A stretch of DNA of 64,000 bases, taken from positions 71,988,221 through 72,052,220 of the forward strand of contig CM035407.1 of NCBI GenBank assembly GCA_020310875.1. The letters are read 5' to 3'. How positions within the stretch are numbered: the first letter of the stretch is position 1; each line of letters begins with the position of its first letter. Under the pieces are notes generated by a model that was given only the letters and a program-made list of their open reading frames with translations, was not told where the DNA came from and made no database searches. The DNA is from Ceratopteris richardii (lineage: Eukaryota; Streptophyta; Polypodiopsida; Polypodiales; Pteridaceae). Positions 1 through 13,055 of this stretch are shown here, piece after piece. A program made the translations under genes and the position numbers.

Positions 1-2107
1 TGAGGCGCTTGCTTCAGCCCATACAAAGCCTTTTGCAACTTGCAAACATATTCTGGATGCTTTGAATCTTCATATTCTTGTGGTTGGTCCATGTATACTT
101 CTTTGTGTAACTCACCATGCAAGAAGGCATTCTTCACATCCATCTGATGCAATGTCCATCCTTTTGTTGTAGCTAATGCAACACGTGTTTTGACAGTAGA
201 CATTTTAGCTACAGGGCTGAATGTCTCCTCATAATCAATGCTAGAAGTTTGTGCATATCCTTTTGCTACCAAACATGCTTTATACCTACTTATGCTACCA
301 TCAGCATTGTGCTTTACCTTGTAAACCCACTTGCAGCCTATGGGTTTCTTTCCTTGTGGCAATGGAACCATCTTTCATGTATAGTTTCCATAAAGTGAAG
401 CCATCTCCTCATCCATCTTTTTCCCAATCCGTATTTCCAATTGCATCTTCAAAACAAGAAGGTTCAACATCTTGTAGTACCTTTGTCATGTAGGCACAAT
501 GACGAGCCATGTAACTATCATATGTCAATCGTTGCACTGAATTTCGTATCCTCCTAGATCTTCTTGGTCCTGGGTCACTTCTCCCTATATCATCTGCATG
601 TGCCTTTCTTACTCTTGGATTCTTCACAGAGGGCAATCCAAGTTCCTCATCAAGACTCTTTTATGAACCACTTGAATCTCCATCAACGTCTTCAAAACCT
701 ACACATGTTTTATGACCAGCAAAAAGCTTTTCTTTACCTTTCTTGGATGTATTTGATGAATTTGTTGGGCTGAAATTGCCACGCAATCTTCCACTCCATG
801 GATTTGAGTTGGAACTATTGCTTGATGATGCATTCGGTCCACTCACCTTTGGCATCTGCATAGAAGCTTGACATTTCATCAAATACCACATCTCTGCTCA
901 CCTTCACCTGTCATCTGAGTGGGTTATAACATTTATCTCCCTTTGCTCAAGGGAGTATCCAATGAAGACACACTTTTCTGCTTTTGGATCAAGCTTCGTC
1001 CTCTATTCATCTGGAACATGTACATATGAAATACAACAAAAAACTTTCAGATGTGATAAGTTTGGCTTTTTACGTATAAACTTCTCTTCAGGTGTAACTT
1101 GATGTATAGCAATAGTCGGAGTTCTGTTCATGATGTATACAACACTATGAACACATTTTGCCCAATAACAATGGGGCATATTCTTCTCAGCCATCAAGGC
1201 TCTTGCTATTTCTGCAATATGTCTATTTTTGCATTCAACAATGCCATTCTATTGTGGTGTGTACCTGCATGAAAACTAGCGCTGAACTCCATGATTTTTT
1301 AGAAAATTGTTGAACTCATGTGACATGTATTCACCTCCTCCATTAGATCTTAATGTCTGAATATACTTCCATGTCTCCTTTTCCACCATAGCTTTAAAAA
1401 TCTGGAAGTGAGTAAACACCTCACTCTTCTCTTTCATGAAATATACCCACACTTTTCGTGTATGGTCATCAATGAAAGTAACATAAAACCTGCAACCGCC
1501 CATAGATGTGGTCTTTGCAAGACCCCAAACATCTATATGTACTATTTCTAGTATGTTCTCACTAACATGTTTGTCATGTGGAAATGATGCTCTTGATTGT
1601 TTACTCTCTTCCACTTCCAAAACCTCTACCTCTGCCTCTTCCTATGCCAGAGTAGAATACTTGCTTAGAATTGGGCTTTCCTAGGGAGTTTGAATCCTCA
1701 CCAAGATTCTTTTCTTCAATAATCAGCATGGATACCAAATCAGCAAAATTTGGAATATTTAGCTCCTAAACCACAAAGTATTGGTTTCATACAATGTGAG
1801 CAAACTGTTCCAAGCCTCTTTCGAAATCTTGGCATCCTGTATGTGCCCAATCATGCTATCCTATATGCTAATAGATAGCCAATACATTACCTTTCGTGCT
1901 CTTTTGATTCCATTCCTCATATGCTCTTAAGTGGTCTGCAGTCTGATTCCTCTCTGGTAACTACAAAGCATTTTTGTTCTCTCCTTCGATGTACTTCCAA
2001 TTGCGTTTTCTCATCAGGAAATTCATCATTTGGAATCTCCAAGCATGGAAATTGTTCTTGTCTAGTTTATTGCTCATAAGCTGACTCATTCCATCTGTGT
2101 TTGCCAT
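1..2107 (-). mobile_element. Copia element F, partial (gag, integrase, start of RT)
   Basis: Read on the minus strand, a Copia-type gag begins at 2107 with MANTDG, followed by a Gly/Arg-rich stretch near 1620-1650. Integrase core sequence lies at about 1000-1620 (for example VWVYFMKEKSEVF and SNGGGEYMS), and the beginning of reverse transcriptase reaches the window edge (KALYGLKQAP at about 1-50). The order gag-INT-RT is diagnostic of Ty1/Copia. The element is broken in several places and continues beyond the left edge, so its 3' LTR is not seen. No protease is apparent between gag and integrase. It is an old fossil copy with no claim to activity. Confidence 0.85.
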
Positions 2108-2513
2108 TTCTGCAGCAATTCACAACACTGCAAAACACTACAAGCAGTACTTCTGCTTGAACACTATCACATTATGACATGACAGTTCAATCTCAGAAAA
2201 ACACAGTTTTCTCGTATCAACAGTACACAAAATTGCTTGAAATTCTGGATCTAAAATATATGAGTGTTGCCCAACACGATGCAAGTTACAATTTCTGAAA
2301 CTCACTTGGCTTTTTTGTGGGCCCCACCTTGCGGGCTTGAAATGGAGGTAGAGATGGCCCCAAAACTTTGATCTGACAAAAACAAGTGACCTTAAAGGGA
2401 TAACTCCCAAAAATATTTTGAGGTCTTCTAGCTTCACACCAATTTTCGTAGTGATCTGAGGTCGTTTGTGTGTGAGTTGTCTTCCTTACCTCCTTACCTC
2501 CTTCCTCCTGACA
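2108..2513. other. Leader/LTR-like DNA next to Copia F
   Basis: No convincing gene. On the minus strand this would be the untranslated leader of Copia F. On the plus strand it ends in CCTGACA directly before a Copia-type primer site, as the end of a plus-strand LTR would. The two readings conflict and the boundary between two elements is unresolved. A 99-codon open frame on the minus strand (2138-2437) resembles nothing I recognise and is probably chance. Confidence 0.4.
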
Positions 2514-2526
2514 TGGTATCAGAGCC
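2514..2526 (+). promoter_or_regulatory. Copia-type primer-binding site motif
   Basis: TGGTATCAGAGCC is the classic plant Copia primer-binding site, complementary to the 3' part of initiator tRNA-Met, and it directly follows an LTR-like end TGACA. Its orientation is plus, opposite to Copia F on its left, so it cannot prime F as drawn. It may mark the start of another, largely lost plus-strand element. Confidence 0.6.
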
Positions 2527-2539
2527 AGTACAAATCAAA

Positions 2540-2872
2540 GAGCAGCACACACTCAAATTGAGGTAAGGAAGAATGATCTTCCTCTTCTTCTTCTTCTTCT
2601 TCTATTACATAAAAAGGAATGTACAAGTTTGACCTAAAAAAAAGAATACAACTACTGCAATATACAAAGACCAGTACATAAGGAAAAACCTAATGTTTGT
2701 GAATTAGTGAGCTGGCAAGAAACAAATGTGCCATCACTCTTGATAGATAAATCTAATAAACCTCATGAAGTGTCCCTAACATATACTGGCATGACCACTA
2801 TAAATGTCAAAGAAATGAAAAAGTGATACATGTCATCCTGGATCATCACATGTTGAGCTTGATATCTCAACA
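2540..2872 (-). repeat. LTR-like segment, minus orientation
   Basis: Read on the minus strand, this begins TGTTGAG at 2872, carries TATA-like AT-rich motifs and a (GAA)n tract near 2580-2602, and has the look of a Copia LTR. A short inverted repeat (TGTTGAG...CTCAACA) lies at 2851-2872. No second copy is present in the window, so this call rests on appearance alone. Confidence 0.35.
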
Positions 2873-4505
2873 CTGCATATCAGGAACAAAGAATTAATGA
2901 ACTCCATTTTGTTAAATCAACCTATCGACAACCATCATAGATGGTGAAGAAATACAAGAGATGAAAGCAAAGTTGTTAGAAATGGAAGATCAGCTAAAAC
3001 ACGAGCAAAGGAAACATGCTAAGTTAGAAACAAAATATACATCGGACAGAAAAGCACTGGAACTTAAGTGGAAAGACGTAGTGCAAAAGTACACATAGCA
3101 ATGTATTCAAGAGGCGGATCAAGTCAGACTCATTTGCGAAGCTAAAGCTATAGTAGAGGATGAGCTCAAGGCAAGTAAGTCACAACATGAAGAGAAAGAT
3201 CACATCATTGTAGAGCTTAGAGCACAATTAGAACAAGCCAAGAACTTGGGGACACAATTAGTCCATGGCTAGTGACGAGATTGAGGTACGCCCTCTTTCT
3301 CCCCCAATAGTTCATTCACCAATATGGGAGCATGTAGTAGATGAATTTTACAACCATCCAATGCCGTATACTGCAGACTTAAGTTAGAAGGAACTGGCAC
3401 TACTCGTGTCTTGTCTTACAAAGAATTTTGAAAAAGAAGTGGTGAAAGTTATGAAGGAGGCTAAGATAAAAAGCAGAGATTTAGATCATATCATGAAACC
3501 CTTCAACTTACCTTATGGAATCATGAAAGAGCAGACTAGATGGTACATCAAGGAGACTACTAGAATGCATCCAGATGAGCAACTCAACTTCACGATAAAT
3601 ACTTTCAATTATACTCAACAGGAGTTCCAAGCCATCAATCCTCCTTGGAGAAGAAAGTTTTTGGAGAAAAATCCAACTTTGCGGGTGCGCTAGCAAGAGG
3701 CACCATATTTATTACAAGTCAACCATCTTTTTGTCTTGTGCCACATCGACAATACTGACCAGCGTTTTGGGATTCGCAACACCAAGGTAAAATAAATAAA
3801 CAATGGCTCAATTTTCCTTTACTACTAAGCCCTCCATGTAGTTACCTCCCCACCGAAGAGTACATGGTGAGAACAATAGAATTTTGGTTATCAAGATATG
3901 CTATAGTCCCTAATCTCACCATCAAATTAACCAATAAAATACTTCGCATGATACTTACGGTAGTGAAAGTCTCCCAAGCACATTTGTAGCTTGAATTGAG
4001 TGCATGGAGGTGTTTTCTATCCATTTCATTGCTTTTTGAACAAATGTAATGTGTGTGAAGCTTGAGAAGGTGTGTGGCATGATTAGGTGAGTCCCATGGC
4101 TTTGTTTTTTGCCCATAACTTGAAGCAAGTTTGTCAAAATCAGAGAAAAGTATGACCATTGGATGCATCTCATTGAGATCTTCGAAAGAAGCCTGCTATG
4201 ACCATATTCCGAGTTCGGAGTTGAGAGAAAAGTCCATTTTTGTGCTTGCTATTGTTTCAAGTATCACGACACCATTTTCACTTGTGAAGGTGATGTATGT
4301 GAATGATTTCACTCATCTGTATGTGATGTTAGCTATTCCACTTCATTGACCATTGTATAGATTCACGTCCTCATACACTCGGTTGTTTAAGATACTTCTT
4401 GGATTGATAATTTAAATGTGTGATCATCCCCACTATATGTACTTTTTGGTGATCGAGGTATAGTCTCTTTCATCACAAGTCCCTAAGCCATTACTTAGGT
4501 ACATA
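2873..4505 (+). pseudogene. Decayed coding-like segment of unknown identity
   Basis: I do not recognise this. The plus strand carries long, almost open stretches with protein-like composition. About 2935-3270 reads as a charged coiled coil rich in Glu/Lys/Gln (EEIQEMKAKLLEMEDQ, then DELKASKSQHEEKDH). From an ATG at 3265 (MASDEIEV) to about 3693 lies a second domain with WEHVVDEFYNHP and HPDEQLNFTINTFNY. A GT-AG intron-like gap at about 3787-3840 is followed by another open piece (PTEEYMVRTIEFWLSRYA). It is interrupted and not functional as it stands. It could be a decayed host gene, or the gag-like or extra ORF of an element whose ends are lost. From about 4000 to 4505 I see nothing assignable. 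Confidence 0.4.
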
Positions 4506-4783
4506 GCATGTAAAATGGGCACCCTTCGTTCTAATCGAGGGGGGAATACATGTCTTCTAATTTTAATGCCTTTCTAGCTAAACATGGGATAAAACATCAA
4601 TGTACAACATTGTATACACCTCAACAAAATGGAGTTGCTAAAAGAAAGAATAGATCTCTCATGGAGATGGCAAGGTGTAGGGTCAAAAGTCAGGCATTAC
4701 CACATACCTTCTGGCATGAAGTTGTATGTGTGCAACATATGCACTAAACAGGTGTCCCACCAAAGCATTGCCGTCTATCACTC
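4506..4783 (+). mobile_element. Copia A0, left part (integrase fragment)
   Basis: The plus-strand reading gives the C-terminal half of a Copia integrase core (EYMSSNFNAFLAKHG, then TPQQNGVAKRKNR and LPHTFWHEV). It matches copies A1 and A2 closely. The fragment stops at 4783 exactly where copy A1 begins, and the same protein resumes at 16013. A0 is therefore the host of the A1 insertion. Its left end near 4506 is abrupt and shows no LTR. Old and broken. Confidence 0.8.
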
Positions 4784-5010
4784 TATTTATATATTCTGGT
4801 AGTGATGTGTGTGAACACACTAGGAGCATGGGGGCACTTTTTTCCCTCTTTAGGAGGTTTTTTCCCCCAGCTTGTATATACATCTATTACCCTAACGGGT
4901 CACTTATCTTTGTACATTCTCTTGGTACCACATTCAGTATTGTGTGTTGTGCTCAAAGATTCTTCTTCCTTCTATTTTTTGCATGCTTCCATAGACCTCA
5001 AACTCCAACA
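4784..5010 (+). repeat. 5' LTR of Copia A1
   Basis: It matches the A2 and A3 LTRs over its length: a GTGTGTGAACACAC inverted motif, a T/C-rich tract, TTGTATATA-like promoter DNA, and the end CAAACTCCAACA. It is preceded by CACTC, the 5-bp target duplication. A degenerate Copia primer site (ATGGATATCA...) follows from 5011. Confidence 0.85.
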
Positions 5011-7703
5011 ATGGATATCAAAGCAGGTACTTGTTTCATCTAGGGCATTGTCGATACCCCTCCAGTGATAGTATCAAAATCACATAAAAATTGGTTAGCA
5101 TACTCAGGGTGTTTCTGCCTCCAAATGCACTGTTGTAGCACTTGTGTAGACAGTTTTATCCTTTTGTGCCAAACATATATACAAGTTTTGGTTCGCAAGT
5201 ACAAGCATATCAAATTTTTCTACAAATGTAGCAAAGCTTGACAGGGTAGTTCTATTCAACTTTTCGAGATATAGTCATTTTTCTACATCAAGGTCTTTTA
5301 GTCAGTGGCCATGGCTAAAAGCAATGATTTATTATGTATGTTGGCTATTGAGGATAGATGGGATGGTACTAGTTGCCCTCTATGGGTATATATGATGCAC
5401 CATGTATTGTTCGCAAAGAGAAAGTGGAATATTATGTAGGTTTTTAAAAAATGTCCTACTACATTTGCAAATATAGTTACTGAAGGTGATGCACATGGCG
5501 TTGATGATGATGATCTTCAAATTCCTGTTCATGCTTTGGTTCTTGCTCCACCTAGTGTAAAGCAACTTTGTTGGGATGGCAGAGATGCTCAGGCACATGC
5601 ATTAGTAGCTTTATCTATCAAACATGCCATTATCCCTCACACTCACTCTTGCAAAACAACAAAGGATGCTTGCTATACACTTACCACTTTGTACCAGGCA
5701 AGAAATGAGGCTCGTGTTGCTTACCTATGAAAACAGTTGGAGAGTGAGCACATCCATGAAGGAGATTCCATGGAGAGTTTTTCAACAAAGATCAAAGATT
5801 TGAAGGAGAAGTTGATTTCTACTAATGAAGTCTTTCAAGGCAATTCACTTGTGTAGACTCTTCTTAATGGTCTTTCAGATTCATATCAAAGTTTTGCTTC
5901 TACTCTTCAATTGATGATGAAAGGCAATCCAAATGCCTTAACATTTGAGGAGTTAGTCTTTGTTTTGTTGCACGAAGATCGGTCTAGGCAGAACAAGTTC
6001 ATTATGTGTGTTGCAGATCAAGCTTTTTTTTCTACTCAAAAGGGCAAAGGTAAATGGACCTCATCTACTACTAAGCAGAAATCTAGTAATTTTGCACAAT
6101 CAAAGAAGGATGACAAAGACAAGACGAAAAGAGATAAGTAGAAATTTTTTTGTAAATATTGTAAAGGAAATGATCATGTCATAAAGCATTGTCCAAAACT
6201 GGCTCCAAAAGAGGGAAACAAGAAAGAAGCTAGAATGGTTGTTGTGGAGGCCTCTGCACCCAAAAGAGAGTCTACTAATCTTGTGCAGAATGAAGAATGG
6301 GCATTTACTATTTTTTGTTGTTATGTCCCATCTTCTCATGAATAGTGTATGTCTATAAAAGAATCAGATGTTTGGTACTTTGATAGTCGAGCAGCCAAAC
6401 ATATTACCTCATAGCATAGTTTCTTCATTTCACTTGAGCCTGCCCCTACAGGGAATATTGCCACATGTGTTGACAATTCCTCTTATCCTCCCATGGGAGT
6501 TGGTAAGATCATTTTGACTACTATTGATGGTAGTTCTTTTACACTTTCAAATGTGTTATTTGTGCTAGGGATCAAGGAAAATTTGGTATGAGTTTCAACG
6601 TTAGCCAAGATTGGCTTGGTTGTGAAATTTGTTGATGAAATATGTATAATTCATGAACTTTCAAATGAATGATTCAGAATGTGCAATTCAAGATTCTTAG
6701 GCTATGTTAGATGCAAAGTTTTGGCATGCACGCTTTCGTCATTTGAATTTTGCTAATTTGTTATGCTTATAGAAATTTGAAATGGTTTCCACTCTTCCCA
6801 AACCTGAGGCACCTCAGATACATGTCTGCAAAGGCTATATTTTGGGGAGAATGTAACGTTCCTCTTTCCCAAAAGATGGTTCAATATGAGCTACTCAGAA
6901 ATTGAAGCTTGTTCATGGTGATGTTTGTGGTCCTATGCAAACACCTTCTTTTGGGAACAACCTTTACTTTGTGACTTTCATTGATGACTTTTCAGGCATG
7001 CATTGGTATATCCATTGAAAGCAAAGCTTGAAGTGTTTATGTGATTCAAACATTTTCTGGTTTTGGCTGAAAATCTATCAACATGTAAAATTAGCACCCT
7101 CTATTGTGATCAAGAGGGGGAATATATGTCTTCTAATTTTAATGCATTTATGGTTGAACATCAAATAAAACATCAGTGTACAGTGTCATATGCACCTCAA
7201 GTGAATGGAGTTGTCAAAAGTAAGAACAAGTTGCTCATGGAGATGGTGATGTGTATGGTCAAAAGTCAGGCTTTACCACATAGCTTCTGGCTTGAGGTTG
7301 CTATGTGTGCAACATATGTACTTAACAGGTCTCCCACTAAAGCATTGCACTCTATCACTCCATATAAGGCTTGCCCTGGTTGCAAGCCATATGTTGCTCA
7401 TTTGCATGTGTTTGTTTTGTCTCACATATGCATTAGTGTCTCAGTAACAATGCAAGAAATTGGATGATAAAGCAGTGAAATGTATTTTCGTTGGGTACAA
7501 TTCAAAAAGCAAAGGTTATCATCTCTGTCATCTATAGACTTAACGCATTCTAATTAGCCGCGATGTTGTTTTTAGAGATGTGTATGACAATTGCTACCTC
7601 TTTTTATAGGTGGACAGTCAAGCGCTATTCTGGATGAGGCAATTTCTCAACCTTTATAAGTTTCATGTGATGATGTAGATCATTCCATTGTCTATGGAGA
7701 AAT

Positions 7704-8769
7704 TGTTGGGAAAGATGGATGGATACTTCAAGATGATGAGTAGGTACTACCAAATCCTGCTTTGTACCAGCCCTTTGATGCTTTAGAGTTGATAAGTAGA
7801 CCTTTTTAGCTTCCCAATGACACCATAAAATGGCCTTTGTACTTTGGAAATGATGTATGAAAAGATTGAATCAAAACAGACAACTTTGAACTTCAAGTCT
7901 TCAAGAAAACCTTCTATTTTTGACAATAGACCTGCTGTATCTTTTGCTCAGTATGACCAGCACAGTAGGAATTGGAAAAATTCCTTTTAGGGGTATCTAA
8001 TTAGCTTAGCAAGCTAGCTATTTCAAGTGAAATGACTTAAAAAGATTAACTATGCTAAGAGAAATTAATTTAGCAAGTAAACCTTTACCCTCGATTTTTT
8101 AGGACTGTTGCAAACTTCGATCAGTGATCACCTTGACGGACTTTTCTCTGAAATGTCTGAAAAGAAATCCTTCAAATTTTGATAACATGTAGAAGAATTT
8201 GATAAGTTTCCAACAAGCTATAGGTCTTTGAATTTGGTGGAGAAATGAGTGAGATATGATCTCCAGAGGTTGACTGACTGACAGAGACTATGATAGAGAA
8301 CTCAGAGATGAACAATTGTAGATATATGTATTAATGAACACTTGTGTACAAAATCATTGGCTTGGAAACCATAGCCAAATGATGTGGTAAGGTGTAGGCA
8401 ACAGTGTAGGCCTTCCACACATACAGAGATGAAGATGAAGATCTCGAAAAAGTGACTAATCTTACGCGACTTTTTGATGATCCCTTTTTTATAGAGGTTG
8501 AATCCAAAGTTTGAATTTGAATTCAAATTGGCTCTCTATAATCATGTTCCTACATCCTAGGAGATATTCTCCCAAATTGATTGATGATTTACAACTAATA
8601 AATTCCACGACTCCCTTGGTTAGGTGGTTACACATTCTCTCAAATCAATGAAGATTTTACTTTTACAAAGAGGTAAAGAGATAAGAATCCTCTAGCTATG
8701 GTTCACATGGAACCTCATTTCTTTGTAACCTTCAAGCCAAAAAGTGTAGGCTTGTAATTTGCACCAACA
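7704..8769 (-). repeat. 3' LTR of Copia B
   Basis: Starts TGTTGGGAAAG and ends TTTGCACCAACA in plus-strand reading. It pairs with 13056-14120 along its whole length. GAAAT precedes it. Confidence 0.93.
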
Positions 8770-8782
8770 ACTCCCCCTCAAG
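8770..8782 (-). promoter_or_regulatory. Polypurine tract of Copia B
   Basis: ACTCCCCCTCAAG on the plus strand is a purine run on the minus strand and abuts the 3' LTR, the expected position for plus-strand DNA priming. Confidence 0.75.
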
Positions 8783-11700
8783 CCAAACATTTTGGCTTGG
8801 TCTTCATCTTCAGTCTTCATGTATATCCTGCAATCCAATCATTGATTTGAACCTGCAAAGTTTGGTTCCATCCAATGCTTTAGTTAACAAATCTGCACAC
8901 TACATGTTGGTTGATACATATGTTAGTTGAATGTCCTTGCTTAATAGCTTCTCTCTCACATAATGGTAATGGACTTCTATATGCTTGGTCCTGGCATGAT
9001 AAATAGGATTAGCTGCAAGGTGAAGTGAGCTTGTATTATCTCCAAATATCAATGGTGAACTAGTATACAAACCCAATTTTGTATACAATAACTTGATCCA
9101 TATGGCTTCTTGGGTAGCATTAGCCAATTCTCTATATTCTGCCTCAGTAGAAGATAAGGCAATAGTAGGTTGATTCTTTGAAGACCATGATATTGGTTTA
9201 TCACCTGCAAATGAAATGTATCCAGAAGTGCTCCTCCTAGCATCCTTACATCCTGCCCAGTCTGCATCTGAATAGATCTTAATGTCCAAGTCTAATGTGT
9301 AAGGAAAATACAAACCATGATGTTGAGTGCCTTTGATATACTTTAGAATTCTTTTGGCAACTTCTAAGTGAGGTACTCTTGGCTTGTGCATGAACTGACT
9401 TAGCACACTAACTCCATATGCAATATCTATCCTTGTCAAGCTAGCATAGTTCAAGCTTCCCACTATGCTTTGGTAACCCCTAATATCATCAATTTCATCA
9501 ATTTCATCATCTTCATGGGCACTTAGTTTTAGGTTTACCTCCATTGGAGTACAAGAAACTTTTTCATCCTACAAATGAAACTTCTTCAACATAGCTATAT
9601 GTATTTTTTCTGAGTAATATAGATTCCAGAGTTAGTATAGACTAACTCAAGTCCAAGAAAATACTTTAGTAAACCAAGATCACTGATCTTGAACTCCTTC
9701 ATCATCTGGTTCTTGATTTGTCTGATTCCATTGACATCATTACCTGTAAGTATGATATCATCAACATATACACATAGGTATGTTACTTCTGAATTACTTC
9801 TCTTGATGAATAGAGAAGTGTCTGCCTTGCTCATGACAAAATCTTGGTCTTCAAGGTATGTGTTCAACCTGTGATTCCATGCCCTAGGTGCCTGCTTCAA
9901 TCCATAAAGAGCGTTTTTTAATTTGCATACATGTGTTACCTTGTTAGGATCCTCATAGCCAGGAGGTTGTGACATATATACCTCCTCTGAAATCCATCCA
10001 TTAAGAAATGCATTTTTTACATCCAATTGATACATGTTCCAATTTTTAGATGCAGCCACACTTACCAATACCCTGATGGTTGGCATCTTGGCCACACATG
10101 AGAATGTTTCTTCATAGTCAATGCCTTGGGTTTGTGCAAAACCTTTGGCCACCAATCTGGCTTTGTACCTGTTTCTTGACCCATCGGAAAATCTTTTGAG
10201 TTTATAGATCCATCTGGATCCAATTACCTTCATGGACTCTTTCTTTGGTACTAGTTCCCATGTGTCACTTTCTTTGAGTGCTTCAATCTCCTCATCCATA
10301 GCTTCCTTCCATTCTGTCTTAGTTTTTGCTTCTTCATATGATCCTGGTTCCTCAATTGACAAATCTTTGGCAAGATAAATAGAATGTTTAGTGACAAGGG
10401 AGGTGTCATACCCATATCTGATAAGTTTTTTGCTCTCCCTTTGTGATCTTCTGATTGATTGATTTGAAGATTCAGGTATGTCCTCAAGTTTCTTCATCTT
10501 GAGTTTGCCTTTGGACTTCCATGCCTTGAATTCTTCAAGATTGATAATGCCTTCATCATCTGAATTGGTGTCTTCATTTTGAGTAGGTTCCTCCTTAGCA
10601 AGACTTGGAAACTCCTCCTCCAAGTCATAGGGTAGTTTAATCTTCCTGCATTCATTCTCATACCAAGAATCATTTTTATCAAAGACAACATCTCTACTAA
10701 CCATGAATCCCTTATGTGAAGGGTTGTAGAACTTGTACCCTTTCTTATTCAGATCATATCCAATAAAGATACATTTTTCAGCCTTAGGGTCTAGCTTACC
10801 TCTTATTTGAGAAGGAATGTGTACATATGCTACGCATCCAAATATCTTGCAATGATCAAGTGAGGGTCTCTTACCATGCCATGCTTCATAAGGAGTCATC
10901 CCATCAAGGGACTTAGATGGTAACCTGTTTATGAGGTAAGTGGCAGTAGATACACTCACTGCCCATAAATAGTTAGGTAACTTTTTTTCATTCAACATTG
11001 ACCTGGCTGTTTCAACAATCAATCTATTTCTTCTCTCAGCTACCCCATTTTGTTCAGGAGTATACCTTGTGGTGATTTCTCTCTTGATTCCTCTGTCCTG
11101 CAAGAATGCTTCAAAATCATTTGAGAAGTACTCACCTCCTCCATCTGACCTTAGCCTCTTTAGATTCTTCCATGTCTGATTCTCAACAAGTGCAAGATAC
11201 TTTTTAAACCAGTTGAACACTTCATCTTTGTGCTTCATAAAGTACAATACAGTCCATCTGCTATAATCATCAATAAAAGATACATAGTACCTTGATCCTA
11301 AGATTGAGGGGTCTTTGCTTGTTCCTCATACATCTGTATGAACAAGTTCTAGGTAGTCCTCATGCATGTAGCCTTTCCTTGAGAAGGGTAACCTGTGAGA
11401 CTTCCCAAACTTACAAGCACCACATTTATAAATCATGTGTTGTTTGGAAACATTAGGTATTCCAATTACACATTGATCCCTGCATATTTGTTTCAAGGTT
11501 CTTTCTCCTACATGCCCTAATCTTTTATGCCAAATTTCAAGCTCTGAAAGTGTTTGATCTTTATAATTGTAGAGTGCAATATTCTTTGTATCTTCTAGCT
11601 CAAAAGTAAAAAGTCTACCTGTCTTTTCTCCTTTAGCAATTCTCTTGAACCCATGCTTGGGATCCTCCACAAATGCTCCAAATTGGTTGAATCTAACCTG

Positions 11701-13041
11701 CAAACCTTTTTCCACAATATGTCCAACACTTATCAGGTTTTTTGTAATGGTTGGTACATATAGTACCCTACTCAACAAGTTTTGATTTCCATCACAAGTC
11801 TTAACATTTCCAACTTTAACTACTGAGTGCTTGGTGTCATCACCTGTTTGTACTTTATGCTTACCTCTTGGTTCTTCAAGTCAGAGACTAGAGCTACATT
11901 GCCAGCCACATGATTTGAGCATCCTGAGTCAATGTAGAAGAGATGGTCATCATTTGTACTTGGTTTTGAAGTCATGTTCAGAATCAGAAGAGAATCATCT
12001 TGATCTTTTGTATAGTTGTTGTAATCCTTTCTGGAGTTGAATCCTCCTTGGTAGTTGCCATTATAGTTGTTGTTGTTGTAGTTGTTGTTGTATCCTTGAT
12101 GATGGTTGAATCTACCTCTTGATTGTGAGTATCCATCTCTTTGATATCCTCTTCCTCTCTGATTTTTGTTATTCCTGAAACACTCATCTGTGGTATGATT
12201 TGATAAACCACAAATATTGCATGGTGGGGAGTTATAGGATCTCACCCTACCTTGCTTACCTCCTCTGCCCCTTCCTCTTGATGATCTACCTCTACCTGCA
12301 TAGTTGGCTTGGGAGGTAGTGCCTTCATCCTCTCCTTTCTTGTTCTTGCCTTTATCTTTAGACTTACTTTTATCAGTGTATAGGGCAAAAGAGCAATTTC
12401 CTTTGGATGAGTCTCCATTCTTGTTGAGCTTGGCTTCATGAGTGAACAGTTGCCCCATGAGAGTGGTAAGATCTGGAATTTGCATGTCCATGTATAGGTC
12501 CATGGCAATGGTGAAGCTCTCCCATTTGTCATCAGCTTTAATCCCATTGATCACTTGCCTTACTATCTGCTCTTCTTCAATCTCTTCTCCTATGCTTGCT
12601 AACTGATCTGCTACATCTTTAATCTTAGTCACATACTCTAAAATAGCATGCTTAGGTTGCTTCCTTAGTGTGGTGAATTCAATCCACAATTGGTTTTTTC
12701 TGGCCCTTGTGTTGGAAGAGAAATAGGATGACAAGGTTTCCTAAGTCTCTTGGGATGTCTTATAGTTTCTAATATGTGGCAAAAGAAAATCAGAGATGGA
12801 GTTGAGTAAGTAAGACCTTGCTAATGCATCCTTGGCACACCATGCATTGAGCTTTTCATGTTCTTCCTTTGTTGGTAGTCCTCTGGTTTTGAATGTGGGC
12901 AATTCCTCATCGCTTGAGATGTATCCATAAAGACTCCTTCCTTGTAGGTATGTCTTCATCCTTAGAGACCATGCCTGATAGTTGTTCCTGTCCAATTTAT
13001 CAATAAATGAAGGAAAACCATCTCCCATTTTACCTTGACTT

Positions 13042-13055
13042 TGCTCTGATATGAC
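13042..13055 (-). promoter_or_regulatory. Primer-binding site of Copia B
   Basis: The minus-strand reading GTCATATCAGAGCA is a slightly diverged TGGTATCAGAGC, the tRNA-iMet-type Copia primer site, directly inside the 5' LTR. The relative B' retains the canonical form. Confidence 0.8.

Noticed and set aside
9049-9874. Plus- and minus-strand short frames overlapping Copia B RT and RNase H
   Set aside because: Shadows of the element's pol frame; no independent coding evidence.
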